A DNA stretch of 64,000 bases from JABAYQ01 sp018608925 (lineage in GTDB: Bacteria > Bacteroidota > Bacteroidia > Flavobacteriales > UBA7312), in NCBI GenBank assembly GCA_037625715.1, contig JASJHQ010000049.1:4127-68126 (forward strand), written 5' to 3'. Numbering within the stretch: position 1 is the stretch's first letter; every line of letters starts with the position of its first letter. Shown piece by piece: positions 26,094 to 34,856 of the stretch. Made by a program: the position numbers and the translations under genes. The notes under the pieces were generated by a model that made no database searches, was not told the DNA's origin, and worked only from the letters and a program-made list of their open reading frames with translations.

Positions 26094-26948
26094 ATGGCTA
26101 ATTTAAAAGACATACGTGCACGAATTACTTCTGTTGGTTCTACCATGCAGATTACTAGTGCAATGAAAATGGTGTCTGCTGCCAAATTAAAAAGAGCGCA
26201 GGACGCGATTACCCAAATGCGACCTTATGCTAACAAGCTGAGAGAGCTATTGGTAAACCTTAGTTCGACTCTTGAAGGTTCGGAAGGCGGACAGTTTTCC
26301 GATGCAAGAGACACAAAAAACGTATTGTTTGTAGTAGTTACATCCAATAGAGGTTTGTGCGGTGCATTCAACTCTAACATTATTAAGAAAGCAGTTGCTG
26401 AAAGTAAAAACTTTGAGTCGGTTAGTTTCTTGACTATCGGAAAAAAAGGAAGTGAATTTTTTGCTAAAAACGGCTATAATGTTGCTTCTTCTCATGACCA
26501 ATTGTTTAACGATCTTACTTTCGAAAACACATCGTTAATTGCTGAGTCTATTATGGATCAGTATGTTAGTGGTAAATACGACAAAGTAGTTTTGGTTTAC
26601 AATCAGTTTAAAAACGCAGCTTCTCAGTTGATAATGGCAGAAAGCTTTTTGCCAGTAGAAACTCCAAGCGATGAATCTGCTTCTATAGGTGATTATATTT
26701 TCGAACCATCTAAGGAAGAAATTGTTATAGATTTAATTCCTAAGTCGTTAAAAATTCAGCTTTTTAAAGCGGTCTTAGACTCTTACGCTTCGGAGCATGG
26801 AGCTAGGATGACTGCAATGCACAAAGCTACAGACAACGCGGGAGAATTAAGAAAGGAGCTAAAATTGACTTATAACAAAGCAAGACAAGCAGCTATTACA
26901 AACGAGATATTAGAGATCGTAGGTGGTGCGGAAGCCCTAAACGGATAA
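26094..26948 (+). CDS. atpG: ATP synthase F1 subunit gamma
   Basis: A 284-residue central stalk subunit that turns inside the alpha/beta head. The N- and C-terminal helices form the coiled-coil shaft: LKDIRARITSVGSTMQITSAMKMVSAAKLK at the start and the RKELKLTYNKARQAAITNEILEIVGG signature at the end. The middle is the Rossmann-like globular part (TSNRGLCGAFNSNII). It is the last gene of the cluster and is followed by a strong terminator; beta and epsilon (atpD, atpC) are not encoded here. Confidence 0.96.
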   Translation: MANLKDIRARITSVGSTMQITSAMKMVSAAKLKRAQDAITQMRPYANKLRELLVNLSSTLEGSEGGQFSDARDTKNVLFVVVTSNRGLCGAFNSNIIKKAVAESKNFESVSFLTIGKKGSEFFAKNGYNVASSHDQLFNDLTFENTSLIAESIMDQYVSGKYDKVVLVYNQFKNAASQLIMAESFLPVETPSDESASIGDYIFEPSKEEIVIDLIPKSLKIQLFKAVLDSYASEHGARMTAMHKATDNAGELRKELKLTYNKARQAAITNEILEIVGGAEALNG

Positions 26949-26973
26949 TTTTTATATAAAACAACTATCTTAG

Positions 26974-27000
26974 AGCCTGGTTTTTAACCAGGCTTTTTTT
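26974..27000 (+). terminator. Intrinsic terminator of the atp operon
   Basis: A nine-pair stem (26974-26982 with 26986-26994) around a TTT loop is followed by an eight-base T-run. It stands 25 bases after the atpG stop and closes the operon before a new T9SS/copper gene set. Confidence 0.88.
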
Positions 27001-27086
27001 GTGGGTACGTAAGAATATTTAGTCTGTCTTACTTCAATTAGCTTTTTATTACTAAATTTGACTAATTCTTAAAAAACACATTTATT

Positions 27087-27641
27087 ATGAAAACAAATTT
27101 ACTTTTTTGCCTAAGCTTTATTTTAATTCCCTTTATTGGCTTTGCTCAGTATTCTATTGACGATCATTATATAGAGTTTACTGATGCTAGCTCTGTTGAT
27201 GATTTTTATGCTAACACTTTTTTTAATGCTGATCAGGCGCTAACAGTTGAGTGGATTATCATTAAAGACTCAATGCCTTCTGAATGGGAGTTCTCTAACT
27301 GCTTTCCTTCTTGTTTTGCGCCAGGCATAACGTCTGGAACAGGATCGTTTGAGGCAAGTAGCCAACAATACCTAAACTGTCATTTTTACCCAAACAATGT
27401 TGCGGGTGAAGGCCTTGTTAAAATGGAAATCACAATTAATAGTTCTATTGTTGATACCGTAACCTGGAGAGGGACTGCTAGTGATGTAACCGATATTAGT
27501 CAGTGGTATAATAATGGATCCAATCCTGTTGTAGCTGTATATAATTTATTCGGTCAGAAAATTGACAAAATCGAACCCAACCAAATACATATTTTACAAT
27601 ACCAAGACGGTACTATTCGTAAATCATTAAACGTTAGATAA
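27087..27641 (+). CDS. Small secreted protein with Cys cluster and T9SS-type tail
   Basis: A 184-residue exported protein I do not recognise by name. A signal peptide ends at GFAQ (residue 21). The mature part is a beta-rich domain with Trp56, Trp67 and Trp127, and a Cys set: NCFPSC (Cys72 and Cys76) and CH at 98-99, which could form a disulfide or a metal site. The last 35 residues (AVYNLFGQKIDKIEPNQIHILQY) are a variant of the T9SS C-terminal sorting domain. It is two bases upstream of the MbnP-like gene, so it probably belongs to the same copper or redox unit. No function can be assigned from the sequence alone. Confidence 0.65.
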   Translation: MKTNLLFCLSFILIPFIGFAQYSIDDHYIEFTDASSVDDFYANTFFNADQALTVEWIIIKDSMPSEWEFSNCFPSCFAPGITSGTGSFEASSQQYLNCHFYPNNVAGEGLVKMEITINSSIVDTVTWRGTASDVTDISQWYNNGSNPVVAVYNLFGQKIDKIEPNQIHILQYQDGTIRKSLNVR

Positions 27642-27643
27642 TT

Positions 27644-28624
27644 ATGAAATTATTTTTTAGTAGCGGTTTTGCCACAGCTTTTCTTTTCATCTCTTCGCTA
27701 GGCTTCGCTCAAAATCAAATTAACCTAGACCTTAATCATTCTTTTAATGATCAAGCATTCGTATACGGACAAACATATACATCTAGTCAAGGAAAATCCT
27801 TGGAATTTTCTAGAGTAAGGTATTATTTATCTTCTCTTGAAATTGTTCATGATGGCGGCCAGCTTACTGTTTTAGATGAAGTATATGTTTTAGCACATGC
27901 TAATATTTCTTCTTATGACTTAGGAAGCTATAATATTGATGTGGTTGAGAAATTACGCTTTGATGTTGGTGTTGACTATGATGCCAACCATGGTAATAGC
28001 AACGCTTTTTTGCCTTCGCATCCTCTTGGCCCTCAAGCTCCTTTAATGGATTGGGGATGGCCATCAGGCTACTTCTTTTTTGATTTGAACGGTGCAATTG
28101 ATGACAATGAAGATGGAGAGCCAAATAGCAACTTCGAATTTAGAGGATTTGGAGACGACCTTTTAACAGCTGTTGAGCTTAATTTCAATAGTGCGGCTAA
28201 CTCCGGTCAGATAGACTTATCTGTACAAGTATTTTTGGATAGATGGATTGGACTTCTTGATTTAGATGTAATAGGAATTAACCACGGAAATACTCAAGCA
28301 CATAATGCATACATGCAAAATACAACATCGAATAATGTTTTTGTAACAGGAATTGCAGCCTCTGCATCTTCCCTACAAACACCATCTTACATTCATGTTG
28401 ATTACAGCATGTCATACGCACCAGTACTTAGCTATAAGCTAGCAGACAAACAGACTTATTCTATTTCTGTTTATGATATGTCTGGTCGTGTTGTTTATCA
28501 AGACAAAAACCTAAATCATGAAGGAAATTATTTCATTCTCAAAGAATTAAATAGTGGAACCTATATTGCTAAATTTGATGGGTTGACCAACTCTCAGAGC
28601 AAACGATTTGTGGTAACTAAATGA
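27644..28624 (+). CDS. MbnP-like copper-binding protein with T9SS sorting domain
   Basis: A 326-residue exported protein with a signal peptide ending at GFAQ. Residues 25-245 match the MbnP fold pattern: SLEFSRVRYYLSSLEIVHDGG and VLDEVYVLAH near the start, and the conserved aromatic motif MDWGWPSGYFFFD with Trp137 and Trp139. In methanotrophs MbnP binds copper after its partner peroxidase MbnH oxidises a tryptophan to kynurenine. Unlike those proteins, this one ends in a T9SS type A tail (SISVYDMSGRVVYQDKNL ... SGTYIAKFDG), so it should be placed on the surface or released. The stop overlaps the start of the MbnH-like gene by four bases (ATGA). Confidence 0.78.
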   Translation: MKLFFSSGFATAFLFISSLGFAQNQINLDLNHSFNDQAFVYGQTYTSSQGKSLEFSRVRYYLSSLEIVHDGGQLTVLDEVYVLAHANISSYDLGSYNIDVVEKLRFDVGVDYDANHGNSNAFLPSHPLGPQAPLMDWGWPSGYFFFDLNGAIDDNEDGEPNSNFEFRGFGDDLLTAVELNFNSAANSGQIDLSVQVFLDRWIGLLDLDVIGINHGNTQAHNAYMQNTTSNNVFVTGIAASASSLQTPSYIHVDYSMSYAPVLSYKLADKQTYSISVYDMSGRVVYQDKNLNHEGNYFILKELNSGTYIAKFDGLTNSQSKRFVVTK

Positions 28625-29589
28625 GGATAACATTACTTTTAATATACATTTTTATAGGGGTCTTTTCAGACCCCTATTCTTTGTTTATACCTAAAGGTTT
28701 TCCTACCCCATTTATTCCAGAAGACAACCAATTATCCGATTCTAGGGTTGCGTTAGGAAAGAAATTGTTTTTCGATAATATGATGTCGCGTGACTCTTCA
28801 CTTTCTTGCGCTAGCTGCCACCAGCCCCAATTTGCTTTTAGCGATGGAAGACAAAAAAGCGTTGGCATTAAAGGGAGACAAGTAAGTAGAAACGCTCCGA
28901 CTCTTACTAATGTAGCTTATCAACCTTATTTCTTGCTCGATGGACTAAACCCTAGTCTAGAAACACAAGTTAAAATTCCTATTCATGAGCACAACGAATT
29001 TGATTTTCATATTCTTCTTATTGCCGAGCGTATGAAACAAGATTCTCTTTATGTTTCGCTAAGTAAGGATGCTTACAATAGCGAACCAAGTCCTCAAGTA
29101 ATAGCCTATGCTATCGCTTGTTACGAACGAACTCTAATTAGTGGTAATTCACCTTACGATCAATATTTTTACCAAGGAAACAAGACTGCTTTAAACGATT
29201 CCGAAATTAGAGGAATGAATTTGTTTTTTGACGATCTGTATTGTGCCTCTTGCCATGGAGGGTTTAATTTTAGCGATAGCCGCTTAACCAACAACGGACT
29301 ATACACCAACTATACTGATCAAGGTCGAGCAAGGCTTACAAAAAAAACCGAAGACCAAGCCATTTTTAAAACACCTACGCTTAGAAACATTGGCTTTAGC
29401 GCTCCATATATGCACGATGGTTCTTTTGAGAGCTTAGAGCAGGTTATTGACCATTACAGCAGTGGCGCTAAAGGACATTTTAACCAAGATCCACTCATTC
29501 AACCATTCGATATCAGTCAAGATCAAAAACAAGACCTTATTGCTTTTCTAATCGCTTTGAATGATTCTTCTTTTGTTTCTAATGACTAG
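28621..29589 (+). CDS. MbnH-like di-haem cytochrome c peroxidase family protein
   Basis: A 322-residue exported di-haem protein of the bacterial CCP/MauG superfamily. Two haem motifs are visible, CASCH at 63-67 and CASCH at 208-212, plus the RNAPTLTNVAY and YMHDGSFESLEQVIDHY segments common to the family. MauG/MbnH members use high-valent haem iron to modify amino acids on a partner protein rather than to destroy peroxide. Its start overlaps the end of the MbnP-like gene, which makes that protein the likely substrate. The N-terminus is a hydrophobic export signal without a clear lipobox. Confidence 0.8.
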   Translation: MRITLLLIYIFIGVFSDPYSLFIPKGFPTPFIPEDNQLSDSRVALGKKLFFDNMMSRDSSLSCASCHQPQFAFSDGRQKSVGIKGRQVSRNAPTLTNVAYQPYFLLDGLNPSLETQVKIPIHEHNEFDFHILLIAERMKQDSLYVSLSKDAYNSEPSPQVIAYAIACYERTLISGNSPYDQYFYQGNKTALNDSEIRGMNLFFDDLYCASCHGGFNFSDSRLTNNGLYTNYTDQGRARLTKKTEDQAIFKTPTLRNIGFSAPYMHDGSFESLEQVIDHYSSGAKGHFNQDPLIQPFDISQDQKQDLIAFLIALNDSSFVSND

Positions 29590-29650
29590 TACATACTAAG
29601 ATTATACTTTTTTCTGTTTTTTGCTCAGCTCATCTGTTTCAGTAAAAAAC

Positions 29651-29658
29651 TATCTTTG
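29651..29658 (+). promoter_or_regulatory. -7 promoter box for the enoyl-CoA hydratase gene
   Basis: TATCTTTG fits TAnnTTTG and ends 24 bases before the ATG at 29683. The nearest upstream TTG is at 29621-29623, too far for the standard -33 spacing. Confidence 0.4.
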
Positions 29659-29682
29659 CTGCTAATTATTATTTTTCTATTT

Positions 29683-30450
29683 ATGAGTTACCAAAATATT
29701 ATAGTAAGTACTGAAAAACTAATTTGTACTATTTTAATAAATCGCCCCTCTCAACTAAACGCCCTTAATAAAGAAACGATTGAAGAGTTAAACGATGCTT
29801 TTTTAAAAGCGGACAGAGATAATGAAACAAGGTGTATTATTTTAAGCGGACAAGGAACTAAAGCTTTTGTTGCTGGAGCAGACATTAAAGAATTTGCTCA
29901 TTTCAACAAAACACAAGGAGCAGATTTAGCTCGCGATGGCCAATACCTTTTATTTAATTTAGTAGAGCAGTTGTCCACCCCGGTTATTGCTGCGGTTAAT
30001 GGCTTTGCTTTAGGGGGCGGCTTGGAGCTTGCAATGTCTTGCCATATCCGAATAGCTAGTGACACATCTAAATTAGGATTACCTGAAGTGTCTTTAGGCG
30101 TTATTCCTGGCTATGGCGGAACACAGCGTTTAGCTCAATTAGTAGGAAAAGGAAAGGCGATGGAAATGATTACTAGCGCTCAAATGATAGACGCACAGAG
30201 CGCTATGCAGTGGGGTTTGGTTAATCAAGTTTGCACACTAGACGAATTAATGGAGAGTGCTCAAAAATTAGCCAAAAAGATTGCTAGAAATTCGCCTAAT
30301 GCAATTGCTTTCGCAATAAAATCGGTAAATGCTGGTTTTAGTGATGGCGGTTACGAAACCGAAATTGAGTCGTTTGGTAATTGTTTTGAAAGCGATGATT
30401 TTAAAGAAGGAACCACAGCTTTTTTGGAAAAAAGAAAGCCTAACTTTTAG
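29683..30450 (+). CDS. Enoyl-CoA hydratase/isomerase family protein
   Basis: A 255-residue crotonase-fold enzyme, likely a short-chain enoyl-CoA hydratase that adds water across the 2,3 double bond in fatty-acid beta-oxidation. Both oxyanion-hole segments are seen (FVAGADIKEF and NGFALGGGLELAMSC), and the two catalytic glutamates fall at the expected places in GGGLELAMSCHIR and LGLPEVSLGVIPGYGGTQRL. The ATG at 29683 is chosen over an upstream TTG that would add a hydrophobic extension. Acyl-CoA substrate range cannot be read from sequence. It precedes the flippase gene by 8 bases. Confidence 0.88.
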   Translation: MSYQNIIVSTEKLICTILINRPSQLNALNKETIEELNDAFLKADRDNETRCIILSGQGTKAFVAGADIKEFAHFNKTQGADLARDGQYLLFNLVEQLSTPVIAAVNGFALGGGLELAMSCHIRIASDTSKLGLPEVSLGVIPGYGGTQRLAQLVGKGKAMEMITSAQMIDAQSAMQWGLVNQVCTLDELMESAQKLAKKIARNSPNAIAFAIKSVNAGFSDGGYETEIESFGNCFESDDFKEGTTAFLEKRKPNF

Positions 30451-30458
30451 CATATAAT

Positions 30459-31925
30459 TTGAATCCCCTAAAAAAATTATTAGGTCAAACAGCCATTTAT
30501 GGTTTGAGCAGTATAGTAGGTCGTTTACTCAACTTCCTACTAGTTCCTCTATATACTAGATATTTTACAACTGTAGAGTATGGAGAGACCACTATACTAT
30601 ATGCTTATGTTGCTTTTTTTGTAGTGATATTAACCTATGGTATGGAAACAGCTTTCTTCCGATTCTCTCACCTGGAAACTGATAAAAAGAAAGTATATAG
30701 CACCACGCTACTTTCTATTATTGCTTCCTCTACTTTGTTTATGTTTATTGCATGTTTCTTTAGTCAAGAAATTGCAAATACGATTCGTTTTGGAGATCAT
30801 CCCGAATACATAAAATACTTTGCTTTAATAATTGGACTTGATGCGATTTCTTCCATTTCTTTTGCTAAGCTGCGTCAGCAGAATAAAGCCATTCGCTTTG
30901 CAGTAGTTCGTTTATTAAACATATTTATAAACATCGGGCTCAACCTTTTCTTTATTATTTACTGCGATTTTGCTATAGAAAATGACTTGCAGTCTGCTAC
31001 ATTTATTGAAAAAATATACAATCCCGAAATAGGAATTGGCTATATCTTCATTGCCAACTTAGTAGCCAGTGCGGTAACCATAATTTTGCTTCTTCCAGAA
31101 ATGTTCGGTAACTTTAAATCATTTGATAAGCTTTTGTGGAAAAAGATGTTGGTTTATGCTTCACCACTAATGATTGCTGGTCTTGCCGGAATTGCTAATG
31201 AAACCATAGACAGAATCATTTTACAGTATTTATTGCCTTCAGATATTGCTACTTCTGAAATAGGAATTTATAGTGCATTCTACAAACTGTCTATAATTAT
31301 GACTCTGTTTGTTCAGACTTTTCGTTTTGCAGCCGAACCTTTTTTCTTCGCTCAAGAGAAAGAGAAAAATTCGAAAGAGCTATACGCCCGAGTTTTAAAA
31401 TACTTTACCATCGTAACCTCTATTATCTTTTTAGGATCGATGTTATATTTCGACATTATTAAAAACTTTATTGGTTCCGAATTTCAGGACCCTAGAGGTA
31501 AGCTAGTCGTGCCTATTCTTTTATTTGCAAATTTGTTTTTGGGGATCTATTATAATCTATCAATTTGGTACAAGCTTTCTGAGCGAACTAAATACGGAGC
31601 TTATCTCTCCATTTTTGGAGCCTTGTTAACGGTAGTTTTTAACTTTATGTTTATTCCTTCCATGGGTTTTGAAGGAGCGGCCTGGGCAACTTTAATTTGT
31701 TATTTTTCTATGACGGTGGTCTCTTATTTGCTTTCAAAAAAGTACTATCCTATTCCGTATTCTATTTCTAGAATAAGTTTTTATTTATTTTTTAGTTTAG
31801 GCCTTTATTTATTAAGCACTTTTGTAGATATGGGAATGGCAATAAATACTGTTTATCTTCTTATTTTTATTGGAGCTGCTATTTTATTAGAGAAACCCAA
31901 AAAAAGAGTAATTTCCAATCCATAA
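30459..31925 (+). CDS. MOP-superfamily polysaccharide flippase (Wzx-like)
   Basis: A 488-residue inner-membrane protein with about 14 hydrophobic spans, of the oligosaccharide flippase (Wzx/MurJ-like) branch of the MOP superfamily. The N-terminus NPLKKLLGQTAIYGLSSIVGRLLNFLLVPLYTRYF is the family signature. It should move lipid-linked saccharides to the periplasmic face. The start is a TTG at 30459, since no ATG lies before the first span. The gene begins a tight plus-strand run ending with the DUF4837 lipoprotein gene near 40.1 kb. Confidence 0.85.
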   Translation: MNPLKKLLGQTAIYGLSSIVGRLLNFLLVPLYTRYFTTVEYGETTILYAYVAFFVVILTYGMETAFFRFSHLETDKKKVYSTTLLSIIASSTLFMFIACFFSQEIANTIRFGDHPEYIKYFALIIGLDAISSISFAKLRQQNKAIRFAVVRLLNIFINIGLNLFFIIYCDFAIENDLQSATFIEKIYNPEIGIGYIFIANLVASAVTIILLLPEMFGNFKSFDKLLWKKMLVYASPLMIAGLAGIANETIDRIILQYLLPSDIATSEIGIYSAFYKLSIIMTLFVQTFRFAAEPFFFAQEKEKNSKELYARVLKYFTIVTSIIFLGSMLYFDIIKNFIGSEFQDPRGKLVVPILLFANLFLGIYYNLSIWYKLSERTKYGAYLSIFGALLTVVFNFMFIPSMGFEGAAWATLICYFSMTVVSYLLSKKYYPIPYSISRISFYLFFSLGLYLLSTFVDMGMAINTVYLLIFIGAAILLEKPKKRVISNP

Positions 31926-31941
31926 CTTTTGATTAAACAGC

Positions 31942-32379
31942 ATGCAAACCATTAACGTAATTAACCAGTCTAAACACGACTTACCACAATACGAAACTAC
32001 CCACTCTGCAGGAATGGATGTTAGGGCTAATTTAGACACTCCTGTTGTGTTGGCGCCACTTCAAAGAGCTTTGATTAAAACAGGCTTGTTTGTGGAGCTT
32101 CCTCAAGGGTTTGAAATGCAAGTTAGACCAAGAAGTGGTTTAGCATTTAAAAAAGGAATTACCGTTTTAAATAGTCCTGGAACCATTGATGCAGACTATA
32201 GAGGAGAAATTGGCGTTCTGTTAGTTAATCTATCAGACAAAGAATTTATCGTGGAAGATGGGGAGCGCATCGCTCAATTAGTAATAGCTGCTCATCAACA
32301 ACCTAATTGGAACGTTAAAGAATCATTGAGCGAAACCATTCGAGGAGAAGGCGGTTTCGGATCTACAGGAACAAAATAA
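31942..32379 (+). CDS. dut: dUTP diphosphatase
   Basis: A 145-residue trimeric enzyme that hydrolyses dUTP to dUMP and pyrophosphate, keeping uracil out of DNA and supplying dTMP synthesis. The five motifs are present: SAGMDVRA, RPRSGLAFKKG, SPGTIDADYRGEIGV (catalytic Asp and Tyr), ERIAQLVI, and RGEGGFGSTG at the C-terminus, which closes over the substrate. Length is typical. It is 16 bases after the flippase gene and 4 before the TPR gene. Confidence 0.95.
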   Translation: MQTINVINQSKHDLPQYETTHSAGMDVRANLDTPVVLAPLQRALIKTGLFVELPQGFEMQVRPRSGLAFKKGITVLNSPGTIDADYRGEIGVLLVNLSDKEFIVEDGERIAQLVIAAHQQPNWNVKESLSETIRGEGGFGSTGTK

Positions 32380-32383
32380 TGTT

Positions 32384-34114
32384 ATGAAAATAAATAAGAG
32401 TTTAATTATTGTTTTTTTATTAGGGATTAGTCAATTGGTTGGTGCTCAAAACCACCCTTTTTATTCTCTAGAAAAAGCTAAAAAAAACGTAGAGTTTGAT
32501 GTTGTAAAATACCAAAGTTTCTATTTTGAGGGTTTGCGCCTTAAAACCTTAGGTGATTTTGATGGTGCTTTAGAACAGTTTATGGCTTGTTTGTCTATGA
32601 ATGGAAAAGACGGCTCTATAATGTACGAAGTGGCATACATATATATGCTCACCAATCAGGCCGAACAAGCATTGTTTTTTATAGAAAGTGCTTGTCAAAT
32701 CGAAAGTGAAAACGTCTGGTACCAACAACTATTAGCTTCTGCCTTAGTAGAAAACCAGAGCTATAGCAAGGCAATTACAGCTTATGAAAAGCTTCTAGAG
32801 CTCGATCCTTTCAACCAAGATTGGTTTTTCGAAATAGCAAGATCTTACCTACTTAGTGGACAACCAAAAAATGCAATCAAAACTTACAATCGTTTAGAAA
32901 AAGTAATCGGATTAAATGAACTTCTAATTCAGCAAAAGAAAAACATCTTGCTTGATATTGGCGATAAGAAAGGTGCTATAACAGAGATAAATAAATGGAT
33001 CAAATTGGATTCCACTAATTTAGACGCCCTTAACGAATTAGCCCAGATTTATTCCTTAACCAACAATAGCAAGGGAGAAACAAAGACCCTAGAAAAAATA
33101 CTTAGAATTGATCCTCTAAACGGAACAGCATTGCTTATTTTGTCGGACACTTATCGTTTAAATGGAGAGTCTGAAAAAGCATTCGAGACAACTAAAAAAG
33201 CATTTCAAAGTACTACATTAAGCATAGACTCTAAGATGAGAAGACTGCTTTCTTATTATGAGCTTGGAACTGACACTACAACCTTAAAGTTTGCATTCGA
33301 ATTAATTGATGTCTTAAAAGAGATACACCCTACAGACGCCAAGCCTTTTACTATTGCGGGCGATTATTACTATAGGTCAAACGATAATAATTTAGCCGCT
33401 TCTAATTTCGAAAAAGCATTGGAGTTAGATCCTAGTAGATATCCTATTTGGCAGCAGCTTATGATTATTTATTTTGATTTTGAGGATTATGAAAAAGTAG
33501 CAAGTTTAGCGGATAGATCTTTAGAGCTTTTCCCAAGTCAAACTACTGCCTATTATTTTTCTGGCTTAGCAAATTTGCAATTAAAAAATTACGATAAATG
33601 TTTAGAAACTCTAGAAAATGGTTTGTTTTTCATCGTAAATAATAATCCGCTTAAAGGCCAGTTTTACACCGCCATTGGCGATGCTTATCACGGACAGGAA
33701 AACCACGAAGAATCAGACAAAGCCTACTCAAAGGCCTTAGAAATAGACCCTAATGACACTTATGTTCTGAATAACTTTAGTTACTATTTATCTTTACGTT
33801 CTGAAAATCTACAGCAAGCATTATCTATGATGAAAATTTGTGTAGAACAAAAGCCGGGAGTTTCTTCTTATCAAGACACATACGCTTGGGTGTTTTTTAA
33901 GTTAAAAGATTACGATAACGCTCAAATATGGCTTAAAAAAGCAATAGAAAGTGGAGGAGATAGTAGCCCTACAATTGTAGAGCATTATGGCGATGTTCTT
34001 TACTTTCTTAACCAAAAGGAAGAGGCCTTAAAGCAATGGATAAAAGCAAAAGAACTAGGCCTTGAATCGCCTATTTTGGACAAAAAAATACAAGATCAGA
34101 ATTGGTATGAATAA
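32384..34114 (+). CDS. Secreted TPR-repeat protein
   Basis: A 576-residue exported protein (signal peptide ending VGAQ) made almost wholly of tetratricopeptide repeats, about a dozen, such as YKSLETLKNG-type helices and the clear ALELDPSRYPIWQQLM, AYSKALEIDPNDTYVLNNFSYYL and AIESGG segments. It is probably a periplasmic or outer-membrane-associated scaffold. Homologues occur next to DUF4292 and EnvC-like genes in Flavobacteriia, suggesting a shared envelope role, but the binding partner is unknown. Its stop lies inside the start of the DUF4292 gene (overlap 8 bases). Confidence 0.8.
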   Translation: MKINKSLIIVFLLGISQLVGAQNHPFYSLEKAKKNVEFDVVKYQSFYFEGLRLKTLGDFDGALEQFMACLSMNGKDGSIMYEVAYIYMLTNQAEQALFFIESACQIESENVWYQQLLASALVENQSYSKAITAYEKLLELDPFNQDWFFEIARSYLLSGQPKNAIKTYNRLEKVIGLNELLIQQKKNILLDIGDKKGAITEINKWIKLDSTNLDALNELAQIYSLTNNSKGETKTLEKILRIDPLNGTALLILSDTYRLNGESEKAFETTKKAFQSTTLSIDSKMRRLLSYYELGTDTTTLKFAFELIDVLKEIHPTDAKPFTIAGDYYYRSNDNNLAASNFEKALELDPSRYPIWQQLMIIYFDFEDYEKVASLADRSLELFPSQTTAYYFSGLANLQLKNYDKCLETLENGLFFIVNNNPLKGQFYTAIGDAYHGQENHEESDKAYSKALEIDPNDTYVLNNFSYYLSLRSENLQQALSMMKICVEQKPGVSSYQDTYAWVFFKLKDYDNAQIWLKKAIESGGDSSPTIVEHYGDVLYFLNQKEEALKQWIKAKELGLESPILDKKIQDQNWYE

Positions 34115-34856
34115 GGCTGTTTTAATAGTATTTTCTTTATTTCTTTTTTCGGCTTGCTCCACCTTGAAAAAATCAAGCTCTAGTGCACTGCCTTATAAGT
34201 CCAATACTTTTCTAGTTAAGAAAAGCCAGCAAAACAATCTAAATTACCAATGGTTTTCGGCAAAGATGAGTGGAACCGTTTTTGTAAACGAAAAGGCAAT
34301 TCCTTTAAATGCAAATATTAGAATGCAAAAGGATAGTGTTATTTGGATTTCAGCAACTGCTCTGTTAGGAATAGAGGCCGTTCGTTTATTAATAACTCCT
34401 GATAGCTTTAAGATGATTAATCGACTAAACTCGACTTATATATCGTCGGATATTTCCACGCTTTCTAATCGTTTCGGAGTTAACTTTTCTTTTTACGAAC
34501 TCCAAAACAAACTTTTAGGTGATTTAGATTTGGAGCAATTAAAATGGAAAAGCACTAGCGATAGCACAAATTACATACTTGCAAACACTACTAAGGGCAA
34601 ACAAACACAAGCAACTCTAAATCCATCATTTTTTGCAGTTCAATGGAGTCAAGACCAATTGCCTAAAAACAGTATGTTGTTAAATTATTCTAATTTTACC
34701 TCCTTTGAACAGGGCTCTTTGCCTTTAAAAGTTTCTTTAAATATTAAGCAAGAAGAAAAAAAAATGCGGTTAAAGTATAGCTACTCTAAGATAGTTTTAG
34801 ACCAAAAGAAAAAAGTTAAGTTTACAATTCCCAAAGGATATGAGCCAGCACTTTAG
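34107..34856 (+). CDS. DUF4292 family lipoprotein
   Basis: A 249-residue lipoprotein (lipobox FLFSAC) of DUF4292, a LolB/LolA-like fold family of Bacteroidota. Visible features are the segment SAKMSGTVFVNEKAIPLNANIRMQKDSVIWISATALLGIEAVRLLIT and an amphipathic beta-rich C-terminus. LolB-like folds bind lipid acyl chains, so a role in lipoprotein or lipid transfer at the outer membrane is likely but not proven. The ATG at 34107 is chosen because it starts the signal peptide; an earlier in-frame start would read through the TPR gene. It overlaps the EnvC-like gene by 17 bases. Confidence 0.85.
   Translation: MNKAVLIVFSLFLFSACSTLKKSSSSALPYKSNTFLVKKSQQNNLNYQWFSAKMSGTVFVNEKAIPLNANIRMQKDSVIWISATALLGIEAVRLLITPDSFKMINRLNSTYISSDISTLSNRFGVNFSFYELQNKLLGDLDLEQLKWKSTSDSTNYILANTTKGKQTQATLNPSFFAVQWSQDQLPKNSMLLNYSNFTSFEQGSLPLKVSLNIKQEEKKMRLKYSYSKIVLDQKKKVKFTIPKGYEPAL

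Noticed and set aside
28674..28868. Minus-strand 64-residue frame inside the MbnH-like gene
   Set aside because: Complement of the first haem region; no start context and no independent support.
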